This document shows, in pieces, positions 24,597 through 38,000 of a DNA stretch of 64,000 nt. The DNA lies in NCBI GenBank assembly GCA_005408345.1, contig SEMN01000126.1, forward strand, positions 372,001-436,000, in the 5' to 3' direction. This DNA comes from Macquaria australasica. Taxonomy: Eukaryota > Chordata > Actinopteri > Centrarchiformes > Percichthyidae. Under the pieces are notes generated by a model. The model made no database searches. It saw only the letters and a program-made list of their open reading frames with translations, and was not told the origin of the DNA. The position numbers and the translations under genes were made by a program. The stretch's first letter is position 1, and every line of letters begins with the position of its first letter.

Positions 24597-24632
24597 GTGA
24601 GGTTTAGGTTAGGTGAGGTTTAGGTTAGGTGA
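24597..24632. repeat. two exact 16-bp tandem copies in the proximal pafah1b1 3' UTR
   Basis: GTGAGGTTTAGGTTAG occurs twice in a row, followed by GTGAGGGG. It lies about 110 bases past the pafah1b1 stop codon. TTAGG units resemble telomeric-type repeats but the array is far too short to be one. Confidence 0.85.
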
Positions 24633-24741
24633 GGGGAGGGGGAGGTGGGATTAAAGGGGGGGTGGGATGGCAGGAGGGGAGGCGGGATCCAGAGGAGCGC
24701 CTGGGTAATTGGGGTGGTGGTCCAATCCTCCAAGGTCCAAA

Positions 24742-24815
24742 TCAGCGGCACTCCCACACTTTTACTGTTTGATCTACACTCCCAGTGACCACGTAGGGAG
24801 CAGCCTTGTGGAAAT
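24742..24815 (-). CDS. pafah1b1: pafah1b1 last coding exon 11 (residues 387-410 and stop)
   Basis: Acceptor tcacag opens the exon. It encodes DFHKAAPYVVTGSVDQTVKV then WECR and TGA at 24742-24744. The C-terminal WECR is the invariant LIS1 ending that closes the seventh blade. Confidence 0.97.
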
Positions 24816-27800
24816 CTGTGAAAGAAACAGAAGATCATCAGAACAAAGCAAAAGAGATGAAATAAACTCCGCTTATGATGAGAATTAGTAAAGAATTAAT
24901 GCAACACGACTACTTGGGAGGGCTTCTTCCTTCTGCCAACCCATTTCAACCACAACAATACAGCAGGGAATGTAACTCAGAGAGAGCAGCATTAAGAGTA
25001 GATTCAGGTACATTTGTGTGCTCAAAATATACATGGGCAACCAAACTATACTTGCATAGCATTAGCCCCATGTGTGGAAAACACAGGAGTTATCAATCTG
25101 AAAATCATCCTGGTCCCAGACCTCTGAATCACTGCCCTCATCTCAGATTTTGACAACTCATTGACAGCTGTTTCCACCAGTTGGAGACCAATCAGAGCTG
25201 TGTAGGCGTGATTAGTAATGGGGACATCATCTTCCTGTGCCAGAGCCAGAAAAATAGCTGCATTCATTAAAAATAATGACAGAAAAATTGCGACAAAAAT
25301 AGAGAGAAGTGTGGGTGGGTCGTTGCAGTTATACAGGTGTAAGTCGACTTACTGGGGGCGTTTTGGTTGGCCAAGACGCTGACAATGTAATTGCAGCATT
25401 CCTGGTTCGAGCCTAGCCGGGAGACTTTGTTGCACATCGTCCCTCCTCTCTCTTCCCTCATTTCATGTCCTCTCTCTACCGTTGCTATAAAACTCTTGAG
25501 ACTTATAGAAATAGCAACTCCTAAATCTGCACATTTCGCCGATCACCATGAAAAACATTAGCAAATGGTACCACGGCTTCTGTGTCGATTGAAAATGACG
25601 TTGGCGGCATTGATGCATCACTCACTACCGATTGGTTAGGGGAAAAATACAACAAAAGAATCCCCCTCACAAAAATAAACTAACATGAAAATGGTGTCAG
25701 ACTGAATAATGAAGTGAAATGGTAATTCAGTCTGATCATCAGGCTATTTCAAAAGCAGAATGAAAACACGTATGGGGAAAAGCACTTGGTATTGTATCGT
25801 GCGTACAAACTGGACAATACTTTTTAGAAAATGGGGGAAAATAATACTTGTTTTCCCCCAATGATTCAACCTTTCAAACAAAAGGTGCTTTGTCTTTTCC
25901 ACACCGCTCCAGTATTCATCACATCAATAGCTCACAGCGATATCCTCTTTAGTTGAAGCAGGATTTAAGAGGACTGGGTTTCAAACGGCTTGCCAAGGAA
26001 AAGTTGGCTGAAGAGCTCCTCAAGAGAGTTCCCGAGCCTTGATCTGCTGAAAAGCTGCAGATACGAGGAGGGGGAGGCGGGAAAATCCTGGAGCGCTTGT
26101 CTACCTCTTAAACCCCAGCTGCCAGCAACCCTCAGGACGTTCAACACACTGCTGGTGGAGAATCTGGGCTTCTTTACAATTATTCGACCTTTGGCTAAAG
26201 CAGAAATTTGTGAAACCAGCTCCACTGTCCATTGAGGGTGGAATTAAGGTTCCTGCTGTACCTCAGAGGACAGACTGGTCGAACAATAACAAGGATGAAG
26301 CTTTTGTTTGGGGGATGAGGGGCTGCTTACCCAGAGAGGTAACGAAGTGTTCGTGGGCACACAGGGTCTTCATGCAGCGCTTGTTCTTGTAGTCCCAGAT
26401 CCTTAAGGTCTTATCATCTGCACAGGTCACAATAAACTTGCCTCCAGGGTGGAAGAGGATACCACGCACCCAGTTGTCATGGCCAACCTGTCAGACAAAC
26501 AGACGCTGCTAAAGACACCAGTTGCAAACCAATTCATCTCACTCATGAAGCAAAATGCTCTAGACATTTACCCAAATATTTAAATATACATACAAATTAT
26601 AAAAAGGTTCACTTTAAGGCAATTAGCCTAAGACGGTCCTCACCAGTGTCATAAGGCACATGCCAATGCTAACATCCCACATCTTGATGGTTTTGTCTCT
26701 GGAGCCAGACAGCAGGAAGGGGCCTGGCTTACCACTCTTCTTGGTCTAATTAGGAACACAGAGGGGAAAAATTAAATATTATTAATGGTACAAGCTAATT
26801 AAGCATGTGTACGATTTATTATTTCTACTTTAAAGGAAAACATTTTATGCTCAAGCACAGAAAAAAAGATAATATTCCACATTTATCCAAATAGAAGCCT
26901 TTTTTGTCACAAAGTCTCACATTTTTCAGCCTAAATATGTTTTTCAAGTATAATCAAAGACCAAATACTACAAATTATTTTTTTTTAAATCTACTTATTT
27001 AAGGAAATGTAATTTTTAAAAGGAACTGTAAGGTGGCCTTGCATCAATTCACTAGAAAAAAAAAAAAAAAGGGGAAATAAAGCACACTTTAAATCCACCC
27101 GTCATCTGTCACCATGGGGAAAGAGAGATTAGCTTAAATAAATGAATTAACCACCAAGTACTTTTAACACAATAACAAAAGATGCTTGAAAGCTGTGTCA
27201 GGCACACTGGAGCTAACAGTCATTACGTGCCTAACAGTTTTATTGCATCGGTGGAGACTGTGTTCAAACAGGCTGACAGGTGCATCGAAGAAATCACCAG
27301 AGAATCAGTGAAGCTGCGTTTCACTGCTTTGGTCTGTTCAAATGTTTTGGTATAAGAGAAAAGAAGCAGAAATCAGGCAATCGTGAAATTGATAATTCGA
27401 AAAAAATTGCTGTCTGTCTTGGGCAAACATCACTTTCACAAAGCCACGTTTTCTTTCAAACATTATTATACCTTGTTGTGTGCTGAACTTCAAAGACTTT
27501 ATGACTATCTGTAAAGTCTCTAAAAACAAAAAAAGCTTTCAAGACATTTCATCTCTTGAGAAACACTGTCAGATGATTTAAATTGGTATGTTTATAACTT
27601 TGCTAACTCGCTTGTTTAATCTATATTCCATTTATTTATTTATTTTTCCATTTCTGTGTTATTTATCTTCACTCATCCCAACATCCCAAATAAAATACAT
27701 GGGGGCGACTGAGTGTTTTACATTGCGGACAACTAGTTTGAGAGCACATGTGCAAACATCTGTGTGTGACAACAGCTGTCTCCATCAGCCCATTTATCTG

Positions 27801-29520
27801 GTATTAATATGCAACTGCTGTGCATGTTTCACTTCAGTTAAGAAACAAAACAATTCAGTTGAACACCATTTTCACTGCACACAGGTTAGATTGGGACAAC
27901 TGCTGCGGGGGCAAATATTGTTTTAATCTGACAAGGCTACAATTGGACACACTTGAGATCACAAGGCATGAGGAGGGGGTCTGGGCTGACTCTAGGCCAT
28001 GCTGATATTCCATCTGTGTATGCACGCACACACTCTTCACTTAAACTGGTCTGCTCACATGGCTGTGAGTCTGAGCCATGATGTATGAGAGTCACTGACA
28101 TGGCTACGCATGTAGAGAAGGAACACTCTGTCCATCATCTCATAATGTGAGAAAACCAGCGTTTATCAGTCAACGAACACATTAAATCAAAGTTTGGTAC
28201 ATAACCATGAGTTCACCCGTTAGGTCTGCTTTCACTCAAGGATGCACAGGAGCTCCATCACCATGCTTTGTGTGTGATGGTTGTACAATAACAACCAGCC
28301 AGACTGTCTCATTTGGGCCAGCGTCTGGAAAATATATTTCTAGTCCTGCCAATTTTTCACCAGTGAACGACCAGTTAACACACTTAAATTGATCTGCTAC
28401 TGGTCCACTGTCTGCTCTGCTGTGCTTTCATGATTAATCACACTGAACACCTGAGAATTACTCTGAAATCCTCACATTGAACTCTGCAGAGGTCATCTAC
28501 AGGATGTCAATCCACCATTGCTTATAGTTTAGCCTATGTAATTAAGTGTATGACAGATCCAGAATATAGTTGGTGTAACAAAACAACACGCAGAGCTCAA
28601 GAGATGTGGCTCAGGACCCCCAAACCCTCCAAGTCTGACCGGTCCTTTACCTCGGAGCCTGTGGCGTCTTGGATGCTGGCGTAGGCGCTCTCTGGTGCCC
28701 AGGAGATGCACTCCACCACATGTTCGTGCTCCCGCAGCTCAGCCTTGCAATCTTTGGAGGCCACGACCCACACGCGCACAGTTTGGTCATTGGAGCAGCT
28801 GGCAATCAGTGTGCCGTCCTGGTTGGGCCGCACCATACGGACCCACTCCCTGTGGCCTGTGAAGGTCTTCACACAGTAACTAATGCACAGAAGACAGTAA
28901 AGAAGTTATTATGTTGTCAGAGTGGATGTGATGAATCAAACTGAATATCATGCTTTAAAAAAACACTGGTTTCAGGATGTCTATGTAGGGTGCGTACCCA
29001 GTTGCCACCTCCCACATTTTTATAGTTTTGTCCCTTGAGGCAGAAACGATGTGATCTCCATTGGGCATGATGGCTACAGACGAAACATTGTGGTCATGTC
29101 CTGGAAAACACAAAAGGACAAAAACAAGATCCGAGTAAGAGCCAGAAACCATCACAAAAGCTTTCTGAGCAACACAACCCAATGTAACATTTGAAGCTAG
29201 TATAAAATGTAATCTAATCATTTCAGTGACTACACACGATCCCTTTAATCTTTTCTTCTTTACTTTAAACAGATGAATCATACTCAAAACTCAGCGTCGA
29301 TTTTTTTTTTTTTTTTTTACACATCTTCAGTCACCAACAGCACCCAAAAACGATGGGTTTGGTCGAAATTAGCCAATTAAATGACAACGAGGCAGCCAAT
29401 TTGCTGGAGCTTACTTTGTTCCACGGAGAATAAGAGATGCCTAATTACCTAGACGCTGGGCCATATTTAAGCTGCTAAACAGATGAAGACAACAGTAAGT
29501 GTACTCTAAAAGGCCAGCTT

Positions 29521-29560
<40 letters not shown>

Positions 29561-32500
29561 ATACACATGCCATCAGGCTACAATAATGGGTGGCAGCAAC
29601 ACAGAAAAGTGCTATCTGCTGAAGAGGATAATTAAACTGCTGTCCAAATCGGCACTAATCTACTTCACCAGTTGGCCTTATGGGTTTTTTTTTAAGATGT
29701 GAAAAAAGGAGGAAAGGTTGAGTAGATGAATTAAAAGTGAATGGCGATGGGGAGTAAAAAGAGGGATGGAGAGGAAACGGTGCGGAACTAAACTAGACAG
29801 CAGGCTCAGTTTAATAGACGGTTTTAGACGTTGATTTCTGCACCTAAATGTTTTCCTGAAGTGTGAACGCAGCTCAACTGTTTGCCAGAAGCTCACACCC
29901 TCATTTACAACAAAAAAAGATTGGCAACCACTGAAATCTGTTGCTCTCCCTCTCAAAATGCAGCATAAATTTAAGAATGCCAGAGCGCTTGTCGTCTGTT
30001 CGCTAAGTAGGCTTATTTATTTCATTGATATTCATTCATGTCCGCTTCAGTCAGACATTAATAGGCACTTCTAGCAGACTCATGAGAGGAGAACAAAATG
30101 TGAAATGCTATGGCTTCATATTGTTTGGGCTGCTGCTGGCTGGTTGATGGGGGGTCTTTTCACAATTCCAACAAGGGAAAAAAAATGTATTTGAATGCTG
30201 GTTCTTAAAATCAGCAGGGCCTGAGGGCACATGCTGCCATGATTTACTTGGCAATTACAGTGTAGAAGAGGAGGGTGAATGCATGGACGTAAGGACTGCT
30301 TCAGTGAAGACATGACCAGTGGTGTAGCAGATTCTCAGATAAGTAAAAAAGAAACTAAATAAGCTTATTAAAAAACTTGAACCAATTCTTTACAATTTAA
30401 ATGATTGTAAATGATTACATTATAAAAAGAGCTGAATCCAGGTGGCTGTAGTATTATATACTGTGGTGGGGAGTAGCGTAAGAGACAAAATGGCTACAAC
30501 AGCCATACTTCTCAGAGGTGGTTGTGAATCTCAGCGTAGGATGCTGTGGATGGGAGCAGATCGAGGTTGATCAGCGGCATAAAATGTGATAAACAGCATC
30601 TGCACCACCTGAGCCCTGTGTAGTCACAAGCTACATTCATGATGCAGTGACGTGGAAACCACAACAGAGCATGTTCACATAGATAACACAAATGGTAGCA
30701 GCTCTAATGCATAGCTGCAAAATCCTGCTCATCTTTCAGGTTATGTTCTTACAGTGGTCATACAAAGCACCGTCTTCTTACCATGCATGGTCCTGATGCA
30801 CTCAAAGCCCTGGAAGTCCCACAGCTTGATAGTCATGTCTGCAGAGCAGGATGCTAGCAGTTTGCCGGTCTGATCAAAAGAGATGTCCTGCACCGAATCT
30901 GTGTGGCCCTTCAGTGTGCGTTCAAAGTCTCCTGTCTCGTAGTCCCACACCTGGAGAAGAGAACATATTCATACATTAGCTTTAGAGAAACCTACGTATA
31001 AGACAACATACACATTTCACTAACAGGCAACAGAGAAACACACTTAGGCTGTTCATCTCAAACTGAATCCCTTTCCAAACATAAGCAAAGCCCCCAAATG
31101 TCACATCATCTGTGGCCCCATGTGCCCCTCATCCAGTCCAGCAGCCAAAACAAGCTGAGAAGAGAGAACCACGCTGTCCAGAGAAGTCATATTACAGTCC
31201 CAACAATGAGACATGCTGATGGCAGTGTGATTAAAAATGACCGTACTACAATGACATTCGTCTTAAGAGCTCATACAGGCCTCAGTTTGCAGACACCACA
31301 CACTCTTTGTATATTGAATTACAGAATCTGTGACGCATTACTGTTGCTAATGGCAGTGATGCGTGTGCCAGGACGCCGATTAGGGTTACAGTTAGGCCTG
31401 ATAAAAGCAGACATAGTTATTGTGCTGAGTATGGCACTGCCAGTTGGAGTACAGACAGAATATGGAGGTAACAGTAGTAAGCCTGATTTTCTAGCCTGAG
31501 AGAGCGGTTACATCTCTGGTTTTCAAGCAGACAGACGGTTTGTCACGGAGGGATAAACCCTCCTTGGTTCCTCTCTTGGGGAGGGGGATTTTGGGCAGAC
31601 GGTAACAGGAGATGCCCCTCTCCTCCCCCCATCCCCCCTAGTCCTTCTGCCTCCCCCCCAAAGGAAGCCACAGACAGTGCAGATGGCGAGGTACAAAGTG
31701 CAGAGGGGGGTTTATCCTGGAGAAGATCATTGCAGTTAATGCGTTTGGAGGTACACCAGGTTTAAAAGTCTACACACATAAAACAGTATTTAGCAGCAGC
31801 ATCTCAAGCATGCATAATCCATTAACCACCTGTACCCTTAATGCTGTGTCACCAACGATTCCTACAGGCACTCCTCCGGGACAAAAAACATTTCATGATG
31901 AGAAAATGTCTTGGATTTTTGTCATTCAAAGGCAAACAATAATACAAAGACTTTCTTTGTATATGCCATTTATGAAGTAAGCGACAAGTAAGCTGACACC
32001 CAAGCTCTCTGCCCTCGTTTAACTTAACCTAGCCCAGGACCTGCTGATTTACATACTGTGAAAGGTTAGAGCTGAACTCAAGGCAACATCTTGCTGTGCA
32101 AAGATCTGCCACGTTAGCAGTGGAGGGAGGAAAAAGAGGGGCGAGGATGAGGGAAACTGAGTGAAGGACAACACAAACGGAGGAATGAGTAACAAAAGAA
32201 AGAGCGAAAAAGGAGGTTCGACTATAGAAAACAAAACCATGTGACACTTAACACCCTACATGCTGATGAGAAGAGAAGGAGCAGGAGGGAAAAGACAGGC
32301 AGGTTTCCACTTGTTTCCACTGATTAGAGAAACAACTGACCAACTAGATCTTTGAGGGCAGGATTAACAATGCCGACATCATCTTTCTGCATAGCTTGCT
32401 GGCTAGGTAGCTACAAACGTCCATGAGCGACATCAAGTACCCACAACAATGACAACACGCATGGATGAGATTGACACAGCTGTACAGGTTGTTGTGAGTC

Positions 32501-35500
32501 AACTTACAGAAATAACAAGTCAAACTCTTTCCACCCTGGACCACTAAGTTCCTGCACTGGGTTGTACCAGCTATGTTCAAACGTAGCCTAGTTTGAACGT
32601 AATTTCTAATTTAGGTCGGAGTTTACGCACTACTAACATTTTAAGGGTTACACCAGCTGAAACAGTTCCGACGTAGGCATAAGTTACAACTTAAATCTTA
32701 CACCTAGCCCTTAGTAGGTGTAAAGTCCTCCGTAGAAATGAATAGAATAAGTGTATTTCCCAAAATGTTGAACTACTGCTTTAAATTAACTGCTTGCAAT
32801 TAACTGATTAAACACACGATTAAACACCAAAAACAGTGAAAAATGCCTGTCACAAATTACTGGAGCCCGAGGTGCCGTCTTCAAATTGCTTGTTTTGTCC
32901 AACTAACAGTTAATTGAATATTTTGGAGTTTTTAACTACCACTTACGATGAAAAAAGCAAATCCTCACAAATGAGAACCTGAAAATAGTTAGACTAATTT
33001 TATGATGATTGACTTGTTGAATTATATATTTTCCAGACGCTGTTGTGTTATTATGGATTATATTAAGTTGTTTCAGCTCTAAACTGCTCCTAGCAACCAC
33101 TACTGCAGCTTGTGTTGTCTGAAAACTGCGTTGACAGGATGGATACGCAACTCGCTACCGACTGGTTTAGGCAAAACAAAACACCCCTCCTCCTGACAAT
33201 AACTAGGCTAACATGAGCAAAAGGTCAGGCTGAATGAATGAAATGAAACAAAATGGCAGTTCTGTCTGATTATCAGGCAAGGAAGCCTCACTGGCATGAG
33301 GTGGAAAGCCGATGAGCCTCTCAAGTCAGTGACGGAGCGTAAAGAGCACAAGGTCCTCAGTTAAAAACTACTCCGTACTCCTCAGTTAAAAATTTAACAG
33401 GGCTGTTCAGGAGGAGAAAAGTAGGACAGAGGGGGGGGTCAGGTCAGGCCACAGACAGACAAGGCAGCCAGGAAAAGAGGAGCAAGAAGGCACGGCTGAA
33501 TTTTAGATTTGGGCCCAGGCCTGCCTCCTCCTGAGGGATGGATGGCTCTGATGGTGGGTAGTCATGGTGGGGCAGCTGATGCTTTAAGTGGAAGATAAAT
33601 GAGACAGGATGCTGGGAGGCGGGGTTGCAGTTTGAGGGAGGAAAAGGAAGAAGATGCCAAAACTGAGAGAGGAATCCCTGCTGTGTGGGTGTAGCAGAGA
33701 TGTACATGCGTCTCTTATTGTCTCATGAATAAAATATGCAGAACAAACAGCTCAACAGAGTACTGGCATTGTGCAGTGAGGCAAGGGGAGAGCTGCTGCA
33801 AAAATAGCCCAGAGACAGACCAAGGAGTTTATATATGGAATCTAGTGATACATAGAAGACAAGAGAGAGAAAGAGATGCGCAATCCAGGGTGTGTCTAGG
33901 AAGGAGAGTAGTGGAGGCAATGCTTAGGAGGAGCAGGAGGAGAGAGGAGCAGCATTCAACAGAGGGAGCAAAAGCTGTGTGTGGTAGAGCTGCCACCAAG
34001 CTGGCACTAAATTAAAAAAGACCACTCAGTTGATTTTAAACCTGAATCCTATTATTGTAATGCGGGAAGGGCGTGTGAAAACAAACAAAAAGGACACCGC
34101 AGTTGGTCTCTAAAGCCAGATGTGTTTTTATTTACCTTAAACTGTATCTCTTCATTTTTAGTTGGCAAATATCCAAAGACAAACAGAGGAAGCTCCAAAA
34201 TCCGACAACAGATAAATCTTTATGAAGTCTTTTTGTCTTTGAAACCATACTGGACATGGAATATTATCAGCAGCTCTCACAAGCATAAATGCCTGCTTTA
34301 GTCCTAACATCTTCAATGAAGACATTAGCATACTCAAATATTACCCATGCAGAGCCACAGCTGTGCTAACTGTGTAAGCTGGGTATTTGTAGCTGGAAGG
34401 CGTCATGCACTGAATAATGATTTGGAGAAATAATTCTTGTAGAAAACAATCTGAGCTGACTGTTAGGACAAAAATGGCAATTTCGCAGCCAAAAATCACA
34501 CACACACCTTTTGAAAAAGGACACCACCTTGTCTTGTGCGAGTTCTGTACATGATGTACACTAAAGCTCAATTTATACATAAATGAATGTCATGTGACAA
34601 CGTGTGGGCTGACAGATCTATTTATAGCTCAGTTTCTATTGTAGCAACAGGACATTCAGCACAGCTGAGTTTTGTTTACATTCACTGAAAGAAATGGCAG
34701 CACGTTGAATAAAAATGGTTTTACTTTGGTGAGAGAGACGAAAGAGAGGGAGACGGTGGTCAGTTCATCCTCTAAGTGGAAAAATGGAGAATCAAGGAAA
34801 ATATTCACTTGTCAGTTTATCAGGTAGATGAGGGGAAACACATTTAAAGCATTAGAGTCAGTTTGCTAACTGTTTCCACAGCTAATCTATGCATCCATCA
34901 CCAGGGTACTCAAACCAGTCTACCAGATGTTTCAGAGAGACTTACCATCAATATCTGTATTCTCACCAGTTAAAGTATTGATGAATAGCCTCATTGTAAA
35001 ACCAACTCTGACACATGACAGCATCCGTGACCTCAGTTTGACATCAATGCCGTTGTCTTATCCTCATAATCATGTCTGACAATATATCAGCTGACACTAT
35101 TTCACTTAATTATAAATTAGTCTAAAGCAAAACAAACAAAATCTTATCCTTATTCCCTAATCAGTGCCAAACACAATTTAATTTGTTTATTATGATGTTT
35201 CATTTGAACAATTACATGTCTGCAGTGAATAATATCCTAAAAACTCAAGATATCAGATAAGCACGGCTGCTGCTTTTCATCCCTGAAAAACAGAAATGTT
35301 TCAAGTTCATCTTAAGACTTGTGAGGGTTATCATCCATGTTTCCATTACCTACTGTGGCTTTGGAAACCTTGACGTGTACTGAGAGGTGTACGTACATAA
35401 AGTACATACAGTCCGTGGTTATGTTGAACTGGAAACAAACATCAATAGATGCACACAACAGATCAGGGTTATCTGATCATGCGAAAAGGAGCAGCACAAC

Positions 35501-37634
35501 CCCGCAGGTCTTCATTAAAGACTTCAGCAGAGATGTCGCTGATTTGAACCTTCAGCCCAAAGGTGATGAACTAATCAGTGAAATCACCTGATGCAGCTTT
35601 TATTTGGAAAACCTGCAGGCTCTCAGCAGGACATGGTTTGAATACGATGAAAAACAGTTGATATGCCATAAAAATAATTTAAAAAACAACAAAAAAAACA
35701 GCCCCATTGGAAGGCGGGCCCTGCAACAAATCCATTGATAAACCACCATCCAAAAGCACTGACCTTTATTGTTGCGTCCTCAGAAGCCGACACCATGACA
35801 CTGAAGACTGGGTGGAAGATGACCCGGGTGACTGGACTGCGGTGGCCGCTCAGCGCGTACCTCTCTGGTGGGCGTGGGATCCACTCTTTGGGGTCGCGCT
35901 TCTGACTTACGGGCCCACCGAGGGTGATCTCCTCCTTAGCTTCATTCAGTTTGGATTCAAGTTCCATCACCTGGTCGGATTGTACAGGTACAAGTTAACC
36001 GTGTAGAGGCAGAAAGTACAGCATATAGAAATACGCACGTCTCAATAATTACACCAGAGGAGGGAGGGAATACATAGATTCATAAAACAAAGGCTCTTAA
36101 GGGTGTTAAGTTTGGAATAATGCTTTCTATTCCTTGGTAGACTTCCTTTCAGTGTTAACAGTGGATTCAGCAGTAATGTCACGAACCATTCACAAGACTA
36201 CAACCCCCATAAGCATTCTTTGAGGAGGAAAAAACCCCACAAACCTTCTTTTGTAATCTGATGACTGAGGTCCATTTTTTTTCCAAAAGGCCGGCGTACT
36301 TCTTATCCAGTTCTTCATTCTGTGGAGAAAGGAGGGGCAGAAAAAAATATATCAGGCAAACATGCAAAGAAACCCCATCAAAGTCGTGGGCTCAGCATAA
36401 TCGGTGACGCCTGTGGGAGGGGGGCAGCTGGGGTGGCATGCTGAGGTCTTTGGCTATAGTAAGAAAGACCTGGGAATTATTTACACACCCCTTACAGGCC
36501 AACACTGACTGCCAGACACTGCCAACCTACTGTACAACACACACACACACACGCACACGCACACAAACACACCCTAGTCCTAATCCTTCTCACACAAGCT
36601 AATCTCCTGCAGACAAGAAAGGCTTAGGCATCTTACAGCCACACACCCGGTACTGGAGGCGGCGGTGGAAGTTAACTTGTGACAGACAGAAGCCTGATTC
36701 AACCTGCGGGCTAATACCACAAGCTGGCCACTACCTTTTACATAACGGGCTTCATGGCACAGACAGCCCGTTTCTTACTGCCATGAGACAAAACAATGTG
36801 GTGGCATGTTTTCTCTACCTCTACATACAAACAAAAAATAAATAAAACTGGGGCTGCAACTAATGATTATATTCATTATTAATTAACCTGGCAATTATTT
36901 TCTAGATTAATTGATTAATCATTTGGTCTAAGAAATGTCATGATTTTTGGGGCGAATCTTTGTCTGGAAAATGATTTAAACGATTAATCAATTGTCAGAA
37001 CTGTTGCAGATTAATTTTCTGTTAATCAACTAATTGTTTCAGCTCTAAATTAAAAAAAAAATCAGTATAATGATTTAACTATAACATTTGAAAATGTTAA
37101 GGACTTTCTTCTTTCTATAAAATGAAATAAAAACACAGGCAAAGAAACAACAACAACAAAAGAAAGTGAGGCTTTGTTTAGTCTTATTCTATACACCCAA
37201 TTGGTGCCACGTTGTGTATAACAATGCCTCCAGGCGGTTACTAACTATCAAAGCATCAAAAACCCACATTGACAGACAGCCACGAGTGTCAGTGAGGGAG
37301 AAAATTAGCGCTGCGCTCCAATTTCACAGCTAGCTCCTCAGCCACGGAGAGTTGCAGGCACCACCAGCGCCTACATTTAACACTTCTCAATGACAAGAGG
37401 TGACTCCTCAGACTAACATGAGGTGTGTAAAAAGACAAAGACGTGAACTGAGGCACTGCAGAGAAATGGAGGAGAAAGAAAACCGAGGGAGAGCGGTTTG
37501 GACAAGTCTGCCATCATCTAATCTGCCATCTGCCTGGAGATTCACAAAGACAAAGACACACACACACACACACACACGAGAAGTGCCAGACTTCACTGCA
37601 GCCTGCCAGTCTCTTGACAGTAGGTAGTAACCAT

Positions 37635-37674
<40 letters not shown>

Positions 37675-37967
37675 GCATGCAGGTATGCACATTTTCTTTC
37701 ATGAGGCAAATAAAAGAACTAAAGCTTGACCCCTATTAATTATTCCTATGAAAACCTGCTAGAGCACACTGCCACACATAGCATTAACCTTAAACTGCTA
37801 CTCAAGTAACCACAAAGGGCCAAGGTAAAGAACATTAAATTCACTCTGAACAAAATCTAACCACATTAACAGACATTTAAAAAATGCCTTTGTAATGAAT
37901 GTCTAACAATGTGGCCTCGGGGAAATGGTGCTAAAAATAATTTGCTTTTTTAGCATGGTGCTGCCAC

Positions 37968-38000
<33 letters not shown>

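Larger units (their letters stand above)
22450..24741 (-). other. pafah1b1: pafah1b1 3' UTR (extent uncertain)
   Basis: The stop codon is at 24742-24744. LIS1 mRNAs in other vertebrates have 3' UTRs of several kilobases. No ORF of note lies here. Possible minus-strand AATAAA signals (TTTATT on the plus strand) occur near 23872, in an AAAT-rich run at about 23370-23390, and near 22711; a further one lies near 20835. I cannot choose the cleavage site. The proximal part holds a duplicated purine-rich motif at 24597-24632. Confidence 0.45.
24816..26330. other. pafah1b1 intron 10
   Basis: A 1.5-kb intron holding a SINE at about 25354-25487 and one copy of a two-copy repeat at about 25590-25760. 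No exon is seen. Confidence 0.7.
30951..35763. other. pafah1b1 intron 5
   Basis: A 4.8-kb intron. It holds a hAT-like repeat copy at about 32798-33082, directly followed by repeat copy B at about 33110-33290. The rest gives only short, unsupported ORFs. Confidence 0.65.

Noticed and set aside
24597..24632. TTAGG-containing repeat considered as interstitial telomere sequence
   Set aside because: Only two 16-base units are present and the unit is not TTAGGG, so a telomeric origin is not supported.
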